Below are positions 1 to 10,058 of a stretch of DNA of 64,000 nucleotides, piece by piece; within the stretch, counting starts at the first letter, position 1, and every line of letters starts with the position of its first letter. The position numbers and the translations under genes were made by a program. The DNA is from an uncultured OM182 clade bacterium (lineage in GTDB: Bacteria; Pseudomonadota; Gammaproteobacteria; Pseudomonadales; Azotimanducaceae): contig CAJJAA010000009.1 of the NCBI GenBank assembly GCA_905182025.1, positions 1 to 64,000 of the forward strand. Reading direction: 5' to 3'. A model generated the notes under the pieces. It was not told where the DNA came from, did not search any database, and saw only the letters and a program-made list of their open reading frames with translations.

Positions 1-329
1 CTACCCCTCGGGTTCGCCTCTACATCGTGAATCTTGCCAAGAAAATGTGCCTCTGCGCGCAGATCCAAGCCAATCTCCTCCATGGTTTCCCGTTCGGCCG
101 TATCACGCAAAGAAAGATCGTGGTCTTCATAATGCCCACCAGGAAACGCCATTTGCCCAGACCAAGGGTCGCCTTCTTTTGTCGACCGCAAAATAAATAA
201 TGCTTCCGTATGGCTCGGCAATGGGCGCAGGATAGCCGCGACCGCTGCGTGTCGTGTGTTCTTCTTTGGTTGGAACGTACGTTCATCGTCGTGCAACGAA
301 CGCTTGATGTTATCGATACTTAACGGCAT
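1..329 (-). CDS. NUDIX hydrolase, CoA-pyrophosphatase-like (3' end cut by window)
   Basis: The first 109 codons of a gene reading leftwards out of the window. The start is the ATG at 327-329, preceded by a GGTGGGG ribosome binding site. Residues 62-88 carry the NUDIX signature: FPGG, then RETMEEIGL with the metal-binding REXXEE glutamates. The spacing from the FPGG glycine to the RE is one residue longer than in MutT, as in the CoA diphosphatase (NudL-type) branch, so hydrolysis of CoA or a similar nucleoside-diphosphate derivative is the best guess. The C-terminal substrate part is missing, so the substrate is inferred only. It is divergent from the M48 peptidase gene. Confidence 0.8.
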   Translation of the reverse strand, partial: MPLSIDNIKRSLHDDERTFQPKKNTRHAAVAAILRPLPSHTEALFILRSTKEGDPWSGQMAFPGGHYEDHDLSLRDTAERETMEEIGLDLRAEAHFLGKIHDVEANPRG

Positions 330-486
330 TTTGCCCCACCTGCTTGGTCGCAGGGATTTGTTGTGAAAGTGAGTTTATGTAGGACATACTATGTCGACTG
401 AAAATGATTCTCAAATTCAATATTCGGCGATGAGCTCAATAAAGACATACCGATCGTTGGGTTAGCCATTTAGATCGGATACGTAC

Positions 487-2052
487 ATGTCGAAATCACG
501 CAAAAAAACACCCGCTACAAACAACCTGAACAGATTTTTACTCATCATCGCCCTGTCGACTACTTTTGGTCTGAGCGGTTGCGCCGTCAACCCTGTGACA
601 GGCAAAAACGAGCTTTCGTGGATATCGACTGATGATGAGATCAACATCGGTCGTCAGCAATATCTGCCGTCGCAACAGTCTCAGGGCGGCCAGTTCCTCG
701 CTGACCCCGCTTTGAACGACTATATTAATGAAGTAGGCAAACGAGTCGCCAATGCAGGTGACCGTGACTTACCTTATGAATTTGTTGTTCTCAATAATTC
801 AGTGCCGAATGCCTGGGCGTTACCCGGTGGCAAAATTGCTATCAATCGTGGTTTGTTACTCGAACTTAAAGACGAGGCGGAACTCGCGGCGGTCCTTGGC
901 CATGAAGCTGTCCATGCTGCCGCCAAGCACGGCGCCAACTCACTTCAGCGTAGCCAGATTATGCAGGGTCTTGTCGTTGCCACGTCAATCGGCGCTTCAA
1001 CCACAGACTATGGAAACTACATTGTCGGCGGAGCCCAGGTCGGGGCTCAAATGATAGGGCAAAAATATGGACGCGATGCAGAACTTGAAGCTGACTACTA
1101 TGGTATCAAATACATGAGTCTGGCCGGCTACGAACCCGCCGCCGCGATTGGATTACAACAGACATTCGTCAGGCTCTCAGAGGGACAGGCATCGAGCTGG
1201 ATTGATGGTTTGTTCGCAAGCCACCCGCCATCACAGTCTCGGGTTGAGGCAAATCGTACAACAATCGCCGAGCTCAACTTACCGAGCGGTGAACGCTATG
1301 CAGACCGCTATCAACAAAAAATTCGCTTCATTTACGACAACCGCCATGCGTACAAGAAAGCCGATGTCGCCTCCTCCACCGAGGATTTGACGCAAGCGCA
1401 TGCTTTAGTAAAGGCAGCAATAAAGTCCGTGCCGACAGAGGCAAAGTTTTCGGGACTCCAGGGCAACATCTATTTCCAACAGAAAAAATTCGACCAAGCA
1501 AAGACATCATTCAATCAAGCCTTAGCTCTGGACGATAGTTATTACGAATACTATCTAGGGCGCGGCTTAACATACCAACAACTTGGTAATGCTGAAGCCG
1601 CCAGGCAGGATTTGATTCGCAGTCACCAATTGCTACCAACCGCGGTATCCAGTAACGCGCTGGGGCGACTCGCGCTTACACGGGGTGATCGAAGAGAGGC
1701 TAAACAGTATTTTCAAATGGCGATGGGCAGCAACAGCCCAACAGGCGAGTCAGCATCAAACAATTTCATGCTGTTAGATATCCCGGACAACCCAAGTCTG
1801 TACATCGGCGTCAGCGCCACAACCTCTGAAGATCAACAACTCATCGCCCTACTCAGCAACAAGACTAATATCAATATGACTGACATTCAGATACAAGTCT
1901 CTGCTCAAATCGATGGCCAAGCATTACAGCGCGACTTTAGACTTAAGTCGTTGAACGCTAAAGCGTCTCTGTCATTAACGACAGGGTGGAAGGCGGCCAC
2001 CTCCATCACAAATGTTTCAATCCAGATACTCGATGCCAATGTGTCTCAGTAG
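487..2052 (+). CDS. M48 family metalloprotease lipoprotein with TPR repeats (BepA/YfgC-like)
   Basis: 521 aa. A lipoprotein signal peptide ends in the lipobox LSGC with the lipidated Cys at residue 32. The M48 zinc site is HEAVH at 139-143, followed by a DAELEADYYG segment that supplies the third ligand Glu. Residues from about 290 to 410 read as tetratricopeptide helices (for example the stretch around YYEYYLGRGLTYQQLG). This architecture is that of periplasmic BepA/YfgC-type peptidases, which in Escherichia coli assist or degrade outer-membrane proteins such as LptD and BamA during assembly. The residues after about 420 look like a small beta-rich domain of unknown role. Monocistronic; its stop faces the ABC/M1 gene across a hairpin. 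The family is certain, the exact orthology less so. Confidence 0.88.
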   Translation: MSKSRKKTPATNNLNRFLLIIALSTTFGLSGCAVNPVTGKNELSWISTDDEINIGRQQYLPSQQSQGGQFLADPALNDYINEVGKRVANAGDRDLPYEFVVLNNSVPNAWALPGGKIAINRGLLLELKDEAELAAVLGHEAVHAAAKHGANSLQRSQIMQGLVVATSIGASTTDYGNYIVGGAQVGAQMIGQKYGRDAELEADYYGIKYMSLAGYEPAAAIGLQQTFVRLSEGQASSWIDGLFASHPPSQSRVEANRTTIAELNLPSGERYADRYQQKIRFIYDNRHAYKKADVASSTEDLTQAHALVKAAIKSVPTEAKFSGLQGNIYFQQKKFDQAKTSFNQALALDDSYYEYYLGRGLTYQQLGNAEAARQDLIRSHQLLPTAVSSNALGRLALTRGDRREAKQYFQMAMGSNSPTGESASNNFMLLDIPDNPSLYIGVSATTSEDQQLIALLSNKTNINMTDIQIQVSAQIDGQALQRDFRLKSLNAKASLSLTTGWKAATSITNVSIQILDANVSQ

Positions 2053-2066
2053 ACTTGAGTAGAGAA

Positions 2067-2087
2067 GCCGGCTAACAATAAGCCGGC
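2067..2087. terminator. Inverted repeat between convergent genes, possible bidirectional terminator
   Basis: GCCGGCT (2067-2073), a 7-nt loop, and AGCCGGC (2081-2087) form a 7-bp GC-rich stem exactly in the 36-bp gap between the convergent M48 and ABC/M1 stop codons. There is no clear T-run on either strand, so it may be a weak terminator or an RNA 3'-end protector. Confidence 0.45.
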
Positions 2088-2088
2088 C

Positions 2089-5000
2089 TCACAATGTCTT
2101 AACATTATCCTCAGGGTTTCGATCGATGAGTTTGTTCAGCGGATCGATGCCTACGGAGAGTGGCTTTTCTGCCACGCGGATTTTAAATGTCATCGTCGAC
2201 TGATCAACTCGATGCTTCTCGAGATAGATCAACTGCGGGGTTTCATGCAGTCCCTGCTTCTCACCAAACACGCCAATGTCAATCCAGCTTTCACCCAGGC
2301 TGACTTCTGTTTCTTGCCCGTTATCGTCTGCTTCGAACTTAAGCGCCTGCACGTCAATGCTGACCTCATACTCAGCCGCCGCAATCGCCTCAACGTTAGC
2401 CTCAGTAACACTCAGATCAAAAATCACAATTTTCTCAAACAGATCAGTGATCATAGACTGATGTTCAGGTTGCGCTTTTTCTCGCAGTAGTTTGATTAGA
2501 TCCTTAGAGGTTGGATACGGCGCGCCTTTGAATGCGTAATTACCAATGAACTCCGCTAGCGCTTCATTAACTTTCTCTTCACCGATATAGTCCTGCAATG
2601 CGTACATCACGACACTACCTTTTCGATAGTGTATATAGGGTTGGTTTTCGACCAAGTATAGTGGCTGCTCGCCAATAATTTCACCGCCTCGACCGCGAAG
2701 ATAGTTATCCAGTTCGAACTCAAGAAATCGTTTCATCTGCTCTTTGCCATACTCTTTTTCCATTACCATCAAAGCAGAGTACTGCGACAGAGTTTCAACA
2801 ATCATGCTCGAGCCTTGAACATCAGCGCCAAGAACTTGATGAGCCCACCATTGATGCGCCAACTCATGCGCCGTGACATAGAACACATAATCGATTTTCT
2901 TTGGATCTGTCAGATCGGCAGTAAAACCTATCGATTCAGAAAACGGAATCGTATTAGGGAATGATTGGGCAAATCGGCCCTGAAACCGAGGAAACTCCAT
3001 AATTCTGAATTGACGGTATTGGTACGGTGAAAAATTTTTCGTGAAATATTCTAAGGACTTTTTAGTTGATCGCACCATCGTATCAATGTTGTAGGCATGT
3101 CGATAATATATCTCAATCGCGACGTCTTGCCAGTTATCTTTCAGCACTTGGTAATCAGCCGATACAAAGGAATAGTAATTCCATATCGGCGCGTCCGTCT
3201 TATAGTGAAAGTAAGCTCTATCATCCTTGACCCACTGCTTCTCGATGTAACCTGGCGCAATGGCTGTTTGATCAGCACTCGTCGAGACTATGGTTTCAAA
3301 TTGAATTCTTGACCCACCCAAGCCACTTCTACTCCAAGCAGACTCATCATCAATCTTCGACATCCGCTGTATCGGCTCTAGGCCCTGCTGGCGGCGGTGA
3401 TTGTTATCCTGCAACTCACCACCTGATTGATAGCCAACAAGCGGGAAGAAATCCTGATTGTTAACAAACGTGCCATTTCTGGCTAGCTTGACGCTATGCC
3501 CATTATTCGTAAACCCAGGGGTCAACCAATCGACGGCGAAATCCATGCGGACCGTTTGGCCTGGCTGAACGGGCTTATCGAAACTATAGATTCGATAGTA
3601 ATGTTCTTCGTCGTTAACCGTTAACTGTGCACCAGCCAGTTCAATAGACGCCACCGTCGGACCCGGCGAGAACGAAAGATGCAACGCCGATATTGGCCCA
3701 GCCTGATTATTGATCAGGTCATAATAACCGACGAGCCTTAGCTCCTGCTCATTCGGGTAAATATCTACCTCAGCAAAAACGTTAGATACCTCCAAAGCAG
3801 GCATGTGTTCATACTGTTTATAACGCTTCTCATATTCCGCACTCAACGCTTTATAATCATCAAGCGTTAGGTACTGATTAAGAATATTCGCATTGTAGTA
3901 AAGGAAGCCACCAACCCCGGCCCAGGATAAGGCAAAGGTTGCGATCAGACATTTTACGAAGGCGGTGTTCCTTTGCTTAGCTACACGCAGGCGTTGTCGC
4001 CAGTTAATTTCTGCGCCCCTGGGCCATAATAAATGTGCGGCAATAAGTAACAAGCAACCAAAAAGACCTGCGTAGAGTGTTTGCCAGATATAGGGGACGA
4101 GATTTTGACTATAGCCGGTGAATTCAGAATAGACGGGTGTTACTTGACCGATACGATACAGACGATGTTCAAAACCCAGCGCAGGCATCATCATCAGGTT
4201 TGTCACAACGAGGACGATCGTGAGAAACATAGTAATGTATTTACTTCTCGTCACGACATAGAAAAATACGGCCATTACGATCATCAGGTAGTAAGGAATC
4301 TGAAAGAAAAACAACAGACCTTTGGCGTAAAGCAGTAGCTCAATATCCGTAAACCCCTTATAGAGCTGCACGCCAATCGAGGCTATTGTTGCCGCCAACA
4401 TCATACAAAAAACAATGAGCAACAGCGTCGTTATCTTAGCTGCAATCATGATCCAATTTGGGAATGGCATTGAATCAATAATGTCATTCACCTTCACTGA
4501 CCGTTCTCTCACCAGTATTTCAGCGGTGTAGTAAATCAGCACAAACAATAAGGCGAGCGAAAAAGAAGCATTAATAACCCCAACAAGGTTATATGTAGAG
4601 GCATACAGAGATGTACCAAACGCATTCTCTAAACTACCAAGCGCACCAAAAGTCACCTGCATCAAGCCAAACAGCAGAATGACAATAAACGGAACGCTCT
4701 TGACGACACTCAAGGTTTCCAGCTTCGTCTGCGACAAACATTGCAACAGTTGGGTTTTAATCCCATAGGATGGATTAGCAATGGATACGCTATAGTCTTT
4801 CTGAGCGAACGTTGTCGCGGAATCGATTCCTTTATTAGCAACATGGCCGGCTTTCTTCGTCTTAAAGCTGAAAAATTTCTTCGTGCCTTTATCGAGCGAA
4901 AAAGGAAACAAGGGGTAGGCACTCACCAACGCCAACACAGCAACGCTCATCCAGATAATCCGGTTCAATATGACGGTGCCGTCAATTTTTGGCAGTTGTT

Positions 5001-5686
5001 CATTCTTTTCGAACACCGTCCAATAACGCGTCGCCTCCTCCAGCGACGTAATACCAAAAGGATCGAGAAAGCTTACGAGCGCAACAGTGTCTTTTTCACT
5101 ATAACTATCGAGCAAAATACTCAGCATCAATAGACCAACAGCGACGACGTAAGTTGTCATGACACTTCTCGTCACAGTACTGACAAAAAAGAAAAGGCTC
5201 GCCATAATGAATACGTTGGGCAAACCGATGACTAAAGTGCTATATAAATACGGCTCAAATCTGAAAGATCCAACTCGTTCAGCATCCAGCCAAGGCATTA
5301 ACTCACCAACCATAATACCCAAGACACCACTAACATAGATGACGATGGTGATCAGTAAAGAGCCGAGGTATCGTCCGTAAACATAATCGAATTTCTTTAT
5401 GGGCCGAGACAGAAATAGTTCCGCCGGTACCTAGCTCGAAATCTCTTATTACCGCGTTTGAACAAAACGCAATCGCTGCGAACATCGAAAACGCACTGAT
5501 CATCGACACCACCATCATGATGGTATAGGGAGAATTGATATTGACGTTGGCTACACCATCGCCGATCTGAACGTTAGGGCTTGTCGTCGCAAGAAAAAAG
5601 AGTATAAAAAACGTGCCCGACAAAACGTATAACAAGTACTGTTTGCGGTGATAGTTCAGTTCGAATTTCAGGATGTCGAGAAACAT
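2089..5686 (-). pseudogene. ABC transporter permease / M1 aminopeptidase fusion, interrupted by a single-base frameshift
   Basis: Two adjacent reading frames encode one protein of about 1190 aa. The first (start 5686) gives an N-terminal membrane segment ending properly at RDFELGT; the second frame resumes with ELFLSRPIKKFDY and runs to 2089. One extra base at about 5421-5426 (plus strand ttccgccgg) separates them. The protein has about a dozen hydrophobic segments in its first half, then an extracytoplasmic M1-type domain with HELAHQWW (zinc HExxH, about 2854-2868) and the downstream ETLSQY glutamate. The canonical GxMEN exopeptidase motif is replaced by a SFPNTIPFSE segment. It lies 70 bp after its ATPase partner, forming an exporter operon; the substrate is unknown. 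It may be a true pseudogene or a sequencing error. Confidence 0.85.
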
Positions 5687-5756
5687 GAAAAATCCTTTTT
5701 ATGTCGCGTCGAAATTGATTTACGCTTCAAAAAAGCCTAAGCGAATCAAGCAAAAA

Positions 5757-6638
5757 TTATATTGAGACAGAAATCCCGTGACCCAATAGGGTTGCGAAAT
5801 AGACATCCTCAAGGTCAACACTCACTTCCGTGAAACCCTCTGGTTTGTCGTCGGCCAAGACATGAATAATGGTTTCACCCTCTGCCAAGTGCGACAAGAT
5901 AACGCGATAGTTGTCCCGATAATCTTGCATTTCATTGCGGTGGATTTTTTTGCTCCACACGCCGCCCCGAATGCTATCGATCACGTCTCTAGGTTTACCG
6001 CTTAACAGAATTTCACCGGCACCTAATATGGCCATGCTTGAACAAAGGTCGCTGACATCATCAACAATATGGGTTGAGAGTATGACAACGATATTTTCTC
6101 CGATCTCTGCCAATAGATTATGGAATCGATTTCGTTCAGACGGATCCAAGCCCGCCGTCGGCTCATCGACAATAATCAGTTTAGGATTACCAATTAACGC
6201 CTGCGCAATACCAAAACGTTGCTTCATACCGCCCGAAAAAGTATCTATGGCAGAATTTCGGACGTCGTAAAGATTGGTTTGGTGCAGCAATGCTTCCGCA
6301 ATCTCTTTGCGCTCGCCTTTGCCCGTTATACCCTTTAAGACAATAAAATGATCCAACATGGCGGCGGGGCTAATTTTTGGATATACCCCAAAGTCCTGCG
6401 GAAGGTAGCCCAGAACCCGCCGTAAACTTTCCTTATCTTCCAGAATATTAATGTCATCGAGTTGCGCCGTACCTTGATCCGGCTCCTGAAGGGTGGCAAG
6501 TATTCTCATTAAGCTCGATTTGCCCGCACCGTTGGGCCCTAGCAAGCCGAACATGCCCTTATCAACTTCGAGGCTAACACGATTCAGAGCTCGCACCCCA
6601 TTATCGTAAGTCTTTGATAATTCACGAATTGTTAACAT
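5757..6638 (-). CDS. ABC transporter ATP-binding protein
   Basis: 293 aa nucleotide-binding subunit. Walker A GPNGAGKS at 34-41, Q-loop Gln81, signature FSGGM at 134-138 and Walker B LIIVDEP at 154-160 with the catalytic Glu159 all look intact. The last 80 residues form the C-terminal extension common in drug/antibiotic-type (CcmA-like) export ATPases. It is the first gene of a two-gene operon with the permease/M1 fusion downstream, so it should energise that permease. What is moved is not evident; such ATPases paired with M1-fused permeases are described only as transporters of unknown substrate. Confidence 0.92.
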   Translation of the reverse strand: MLTIRELSKTYDNGVRALNRVSLEVDKGMFGLLGPNGAGKSSLMRILATLQEPDQGTAQLDDINILEDKESLRRVLGYLPQDFGVYPKISPAAMLDHFIVLKGITGKGERKEIAEALLHQTNLYDVRNSAIDTFSGGMKQRFGIAQALIGNPKLIIVDEPTAGLDPSERNRFHNLLAEIGENIVVILSTHIVDDVSDLCSSMAILGAGEILLSGKPRDVIDSIRGGVWSKKIHRNEMQDYRDNYRVILSHLAEGETIIHVLADDKPEGFTEVSVDLEDVYFATLLGHGISVSI

Positions 6639-6943
6639 TATTCCCTCTATTCATTCGTTCTGGATACACTCAGCATCGATTAGACGTAAAACGACTTTGT
6701 ATAAATGCCAAGGCCGCTCAGCCCTTACTCACTGAACACCATCCGTTTTAGTGAACTACTGTTGTATCTATGTATATCACATAGCTAAAATAGCACATAG
6801 TTGAAATATCTTAACTGCCCCCTGCGTCGATCGGAGTATTTACAACGACAGAAGGACGCAGGCAGCCAAAAACTTCAACCACCTCGCCTGTTTGACGTGA
6901 AATTCACGCATTTAGTTACATTTGGAAGCGCATATCTGATTGA
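6639..6943. other. Intergenic region, 305 bp, no gene seen
   Basis: Between the sulfatase stop and the ABC ATPase start, both on the minus strand. It must hold the promoter of the ABC operon. It is AT-rich around 6770-6800, with a directly repeated CACATAG. The perfect TCTGAT-TG-ATCAGA palindrome near 6935-6950 overlaps the sulfatase stop. No reading frame longer than trivial and no RNA gene were recognised. Confidence 0.5.
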
Positions 6944-8452
6944 TCAGAGAATACCTAGACGCTCAAATTGCTCCTTAGGTGCCTGCATCTCGGTTAAGGC
7001 CACCCGCAATAATTCAATCATATTGTCCTCCAACTTCTCGCCAACCCGATTTTCAGTTTCCGTCGGGTCAAGATCGAGCCGATACAGATGATGGTTATCA
7101 ATTTTGGGGTTCATTGACCAAAAAGGTAATAGATCCCCTTGTTGGAAGGGCTGCCTGATAACTGGAATGTCTGAACCGGGCATGTAATCCAGATAAGCGC
7201 GTTTGTCGGGGTTGGGCAGACGCACCGACGGCATTGTCGGTATCGGCATCGTAGACCAGCGATTTGACCACATCGATAGGGGAAAACCTGACCCAACCGG
7301 CGCACGAGCATACTTATTGGTGCCGTCTTGTATCTGCACCCACTGCCCATAAATACCGCCAATTGCCCATTGCCTTATCTCAGTTTTCTCACCGTAAACC
7401 AGCGGCAAGAGGGATTTACCATGGGTGATATATTCAACATCAACACCGAACAGATCCGCCAATGTGGCATGAATATCAACATTGGTTGTCAGTGCATCAA
7501 CCTCTTTTGCCTCGATACCAGGACTGGCGACCATCAAAGGCGTGTGTCCCATGGTTTCGTATTGTGGCACGCGCGGCTTGCCCCAAATATCTTTTTCACC
7601 AAGATAATGACCATGATCTGTACAGACGATGAAGAGGGTGTCATCCCAAAGATTGGAGTTATCCATCTCGTCGAGAATCTTGCCGAACCAATGATCAATC
7701 ATACTGAGCTTTGAACCATAGTTGGCGCGAATGTGTTGGCCCTCTCTTTCTGAAAGCTTGCCATTCTTGACGCCATCTACCGCATAGGGAGGCCAGATCA
7801 TTAGCTCATCCTGCCAATCGGGATCGTACTTATTTGCCCAGGGTGCTGGTGTATCGAAGGGTTCATGGGGATCAAACTCGTCAACGAACAGCATGAAGCT
7901 GTCTAACTCTTTACCGTGTTGTGCCAACCATTCGGCTGTTGCCTTCATGGTTTTAGGACCGGGAAAATCAAGTTCATCTTTGAACCAGGTACGATTCAAA
8001 TCGTAATGACGTTTGCCACCCTGTGCTGGCAAAGCAGGCGTTCCAAGCCAAGAAGTGTCAGCCCGAGTCTTCCAAGGATCACCTTCATGTCCTCGCGTGT
8101 ATTCCCAAGAGTAAAAGTCCGTGTGGTAATTTTCGCCGCCGACTTCAAACAAGTGCGGGTGATCAGAAAATAGATGTGTCGGGATACCCATTTTGCGAAG
8201 GTAATGGGTGATAGGCCGCTCCCAGAGTTCAATCGAGCCCCATGGCCGCCAAAGGAAATCCATTGCACCTACTAAAATGTCGTGGCGAGCAGGCATACAT
8301 GGAAGTGAGCCCGTGTAATGATTATTAAACTTTACGGATCTAGCGGCGAATCGATCGAGGTTAGGCGTCAAAAATTCTTCACCACCATAACATCCCAACA
8401 TATGTCGGTTGAGGCTATCGAGAAGTACAACTACGGCTTTTTTCGGTTTCAC
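6944..8452 (-). CDS. Sulfatase / alkaline-phosphatase superfamily hydrolase (formylglycine type)
   Basis: 502 aa. The sulfatase signature CxPxR is present as CMPAR with Cys52, the residue converted to formylglycine by the sulfatase-modifying enzymes. An N-terminal metal Asp lies in VVVLLDSLNRH and the C-terminal metal site in CTDHGHYLGEKD. No signal peptide is visible, so the enzyme appears cytoplasmic, unlike most polysaccharide sulfatases. Substrates could be small sulfate or phosphonate esters; the fold does not distinguish arylsulfatase from phosphonate monoester hydrolase. No formylglycine-generating enzyme or anaerobic sulfatase maturase is in this window. It stands alone with long flanking gaps. 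Confidence 0.87.
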   Translation of the reverse strand: MKPKKAVVVLLDSLNRHMLGCYGGEEFLTPNLDRFAARSVKFNNHYTGSLPCMPARHDILVGAMDFLWRPWGSIELWERPITHYLRKMGIPTHLFSDHPHLFEVGGENYHTDFYSWEYTRGHEGDPWKTRADTSWLGTPALPAQGGKRHYDLNRTWFKDELDFPGPKTMKATAEWLAQHGKELDSFMLFVDEFDPHEPFDTPAPWANKYDPDWQDELMIWPPYAVDGVKNGKLSEREGQHIRANYGSKLSMIDHWFGKILDEMDNSNLWDDTLFIVCTDHGHYLGEKDIWGKPRVPQYETMGHTPLMVASPGIEAKEVDALTTNVDIHATLADLFGVDVEYITHGKSLLPLVYGEKTEIRQWAIGGIYGQWVQIQDGTNKYARAPVGSGFPLSMWSNRWSTMPIPTMPSVRLPNPDKRAYLDYMPGSDIPVIRQPFQQGDLLPFWSMNPKIDNHHLYRLDLDPTETENRVGEKLEDNMIELLRVALTEMQAPKEQFERLGIL

Positions 8453-8794
8453 AATTATTCCCGTTATGTTTGCAACACAATAACCCAGCCCAACAACGAT
8501 GCAAATCGGCGATAGAAAGAAAGTCTAATTGACGTCGATCCTTTTACGCTTTATGACTGTGACGGACTATAAACATTGGGATGCTTGCTGGGTTCGCATC
8601 TAAAAGCGATGAGCACCTTATCGATAAAAATTGCGTGAGCCAAGCAGGCTAGGACGACCACCTATAAGGCTTGCGCACTTGGTGATAGGTTACGGTCTGG
8701 CGAAGTCGTTTTAGTATCTTTTTCAACAGCCATTCACAGTCCCTGTGGCCTCTGTGTAAGATAGTCTCCTTTTAATACAGACTGTGAGAATGCG
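8453..8794. other. Intergenic region, 342 bp, divergent promoters expected
   Basis: Lies between the divergent sulfatase and cytochrome b genes. A perfect 10-bp palindrome TTATCGATAA is at 8618-8627, a possible operator. No conserved gene or RNA was recognised on either strand. Confidence 0.45.
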
Positions 8795-9601
8795 TTGGCA
8801 TTAGGGTCAAAAACAACAACTGACAAAAAACGCCCAACACTAATTTGGGATATACCAACCAGAGTCTTTCATTGGCTTCTGGTGCTGGCCGTAAGCATCT
8901 GCCTTTATACGGGTTTCTTCGGGGATTTCGAGGCGATCGATTATCATATGCTTTCAGGCTATGGCGTGCTGACATTACTTCTCTTTAGGTTCGCTTGGGG
9001 CTTAACATCAAAGGGCAATGCACGTTTCTCAACGTTCACGCCACAACCAAGCAGCGTATTAGCCTACATTAAAGGCATACACACCCCAGCGCATAACAGC
9101 CACAACCCACTCGGTGCTCTCAGCGTTTTTGCAATGCTGATACTGCTGCTGTTACAAGCGGGGACGGGTTTATTCGCTAACGATGATATTTTTACTGAAG
9201 GGCCGTTAAGCCATTTAGTCAGCTACGAAACGAGCCTACAGTTAACCTCAATTCACAGCATCAATCGCTGGCTGCTGGTGGGACTTTTGGCGACGCACAT
9301 CGTCGCGATCTTATTTTACGACCTGTTCAAAAAACAAAGACTGTCTATTGCAATGATTTCAGGCAGTCGCGTCGCGGCAGAGAAAACAGCAGAAGAAAAA
9401 TCGATGCAGCCGATTTCTAACGAGCAGATAACGAACGAAAACAAAGCGAGCGTCAATATTGTCATTGAAGTGACCAACATCGAGGCAAGTATCACTGGTG
9501 AATCGAATGCATCGACACCCCCTCAACAGCAACTCTTACTCGCCTCGATTTTGTTTGCAGTTAGTGGATTACTGGTCTACGGGCTCGTTACCTATATTTG
9601 A
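8795..9601 (+). CDS. Cytochrome b561-like membrane protein with C-terminal extension
   Basis: 268 aa by a TTG start at 8795; no in-frame ATG precedes the first helix and the TTG is poorly supported by a ribosome binding site. The first 180 residues form a four-helix b-type cytochrome of the cytb561/Ni-Fe-hydrogenase b subunit type, beginning WDIPTRVFHWLL. Candidate haem ligands are His26, His51, His154 and His168. Such proteins pass electrons between quinones and a periplasmic c-type cytochrome. Unusually, a polar Glu/Asn/Ser-rich linker (about 190-246) and a fifth hydrophobic helix (247-266) follow. The convergent neighbour encodes a cytochrome c', a plausible partner. Confidence 0.82.
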   Translation: MALGSKTTTDKKRPTLIWDIPTRVFHWLLVLAVSICLYTGFFGDFEAIDYHMLSGYGVLTLLLFRFAWGLTSKGNARFSTFTPQPSSVLAYIKGIHTPAHNSHNPLGALSVFAMLILLLLQAGTGLFANDDIFTEGPLSHLVSYETSLQLTSIHSINRWLLVGLLATHIVAILFYDLFKKQRLSIAMISGSRVAAEKTAEEKSMQPISNEQITNENKASVNIVIEVTNIEASITGESNASTPPQQQLLLASILFAVSGLLVYGLVTYI

Positions 9602-9617
9602 TGTACACCTGTGTAAA

Positions 9618-10058
9618 CTATTCTTTCTTATAGTCGTCGTGACAACCCTTACAACTTCCACCGAGCTGCTTTACCGCACCGCCGATGTTCGCCATATCGC
9701 CGGCATTGGCAACCACAGCAAAATTATCAGCAGCTGCAACAAACTTATCCATCGCCATCTTAAAATCTTCGGGCTCTTGCCAAATATTAGCTTTGGCATT
9801 TGTCTTGCCGGTATCAGTACCTTCAGGGAAAACGTGCGGGGCAACCTGCGCAATGCTGGCCATACCATTGGCATGCAATTTAAGATCTTCCATATGTACA
9901 CCACCACGGAGAATCGTACCGATGCTGCCCATGTGACCGCCAACAACTTTCATGACCGCCTTTCGATACTTTATTTCTGACTCTGCATCCGCCAGGGTTA
10001 GTTGACTGACCATCAACGCCAAACCAACAACACAAACCTTACCTATCATACGATACAT
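9618..10058 (-). CDS. Cytochrome c' (class II cytochrome c)
   Basis: 146 aa. A signal peptide (cleavage after ADA, about residue 25) precedes a four-helix-bundle domain. The haem motif is at the very C-terminus, CKGCH at 136-140, the hallmark of class II cytochromes c. These periplasmic proteins bind a high-spin haem and often bind NO or CO, or act as electron carriers to b-type cytochromes. A GGAG ribosome binding site precedes the start. The gene faces the cytochrome b561-like gene with 16 bp between stops; the pairing recurs in proteobacteria and suggests a joint redox role, which is inference. Confidence 0.9.
   Translation of the reverse strand: MYRMIGKVCVVGLALMVSQLTLADAESEIKYRKAVMKVVGGHMGSIGTILRGGVHMEDLKLHANGMASIAQVAPHVFPEGTDTGKTNAKANIWQEPEDFKMAMDKFVAAADNFAVVANAGDMANIGGAVKQLGGSCKGCHDDYKKE

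Noticed and set aside
5415-5430. Programmed ribosomal frameshift in the ABC/M1 gene
   Set aside because: No slippery heptamer, Shine-Dalgarno-like stimulator or pseudoknot was found; a point insertion is simpler.
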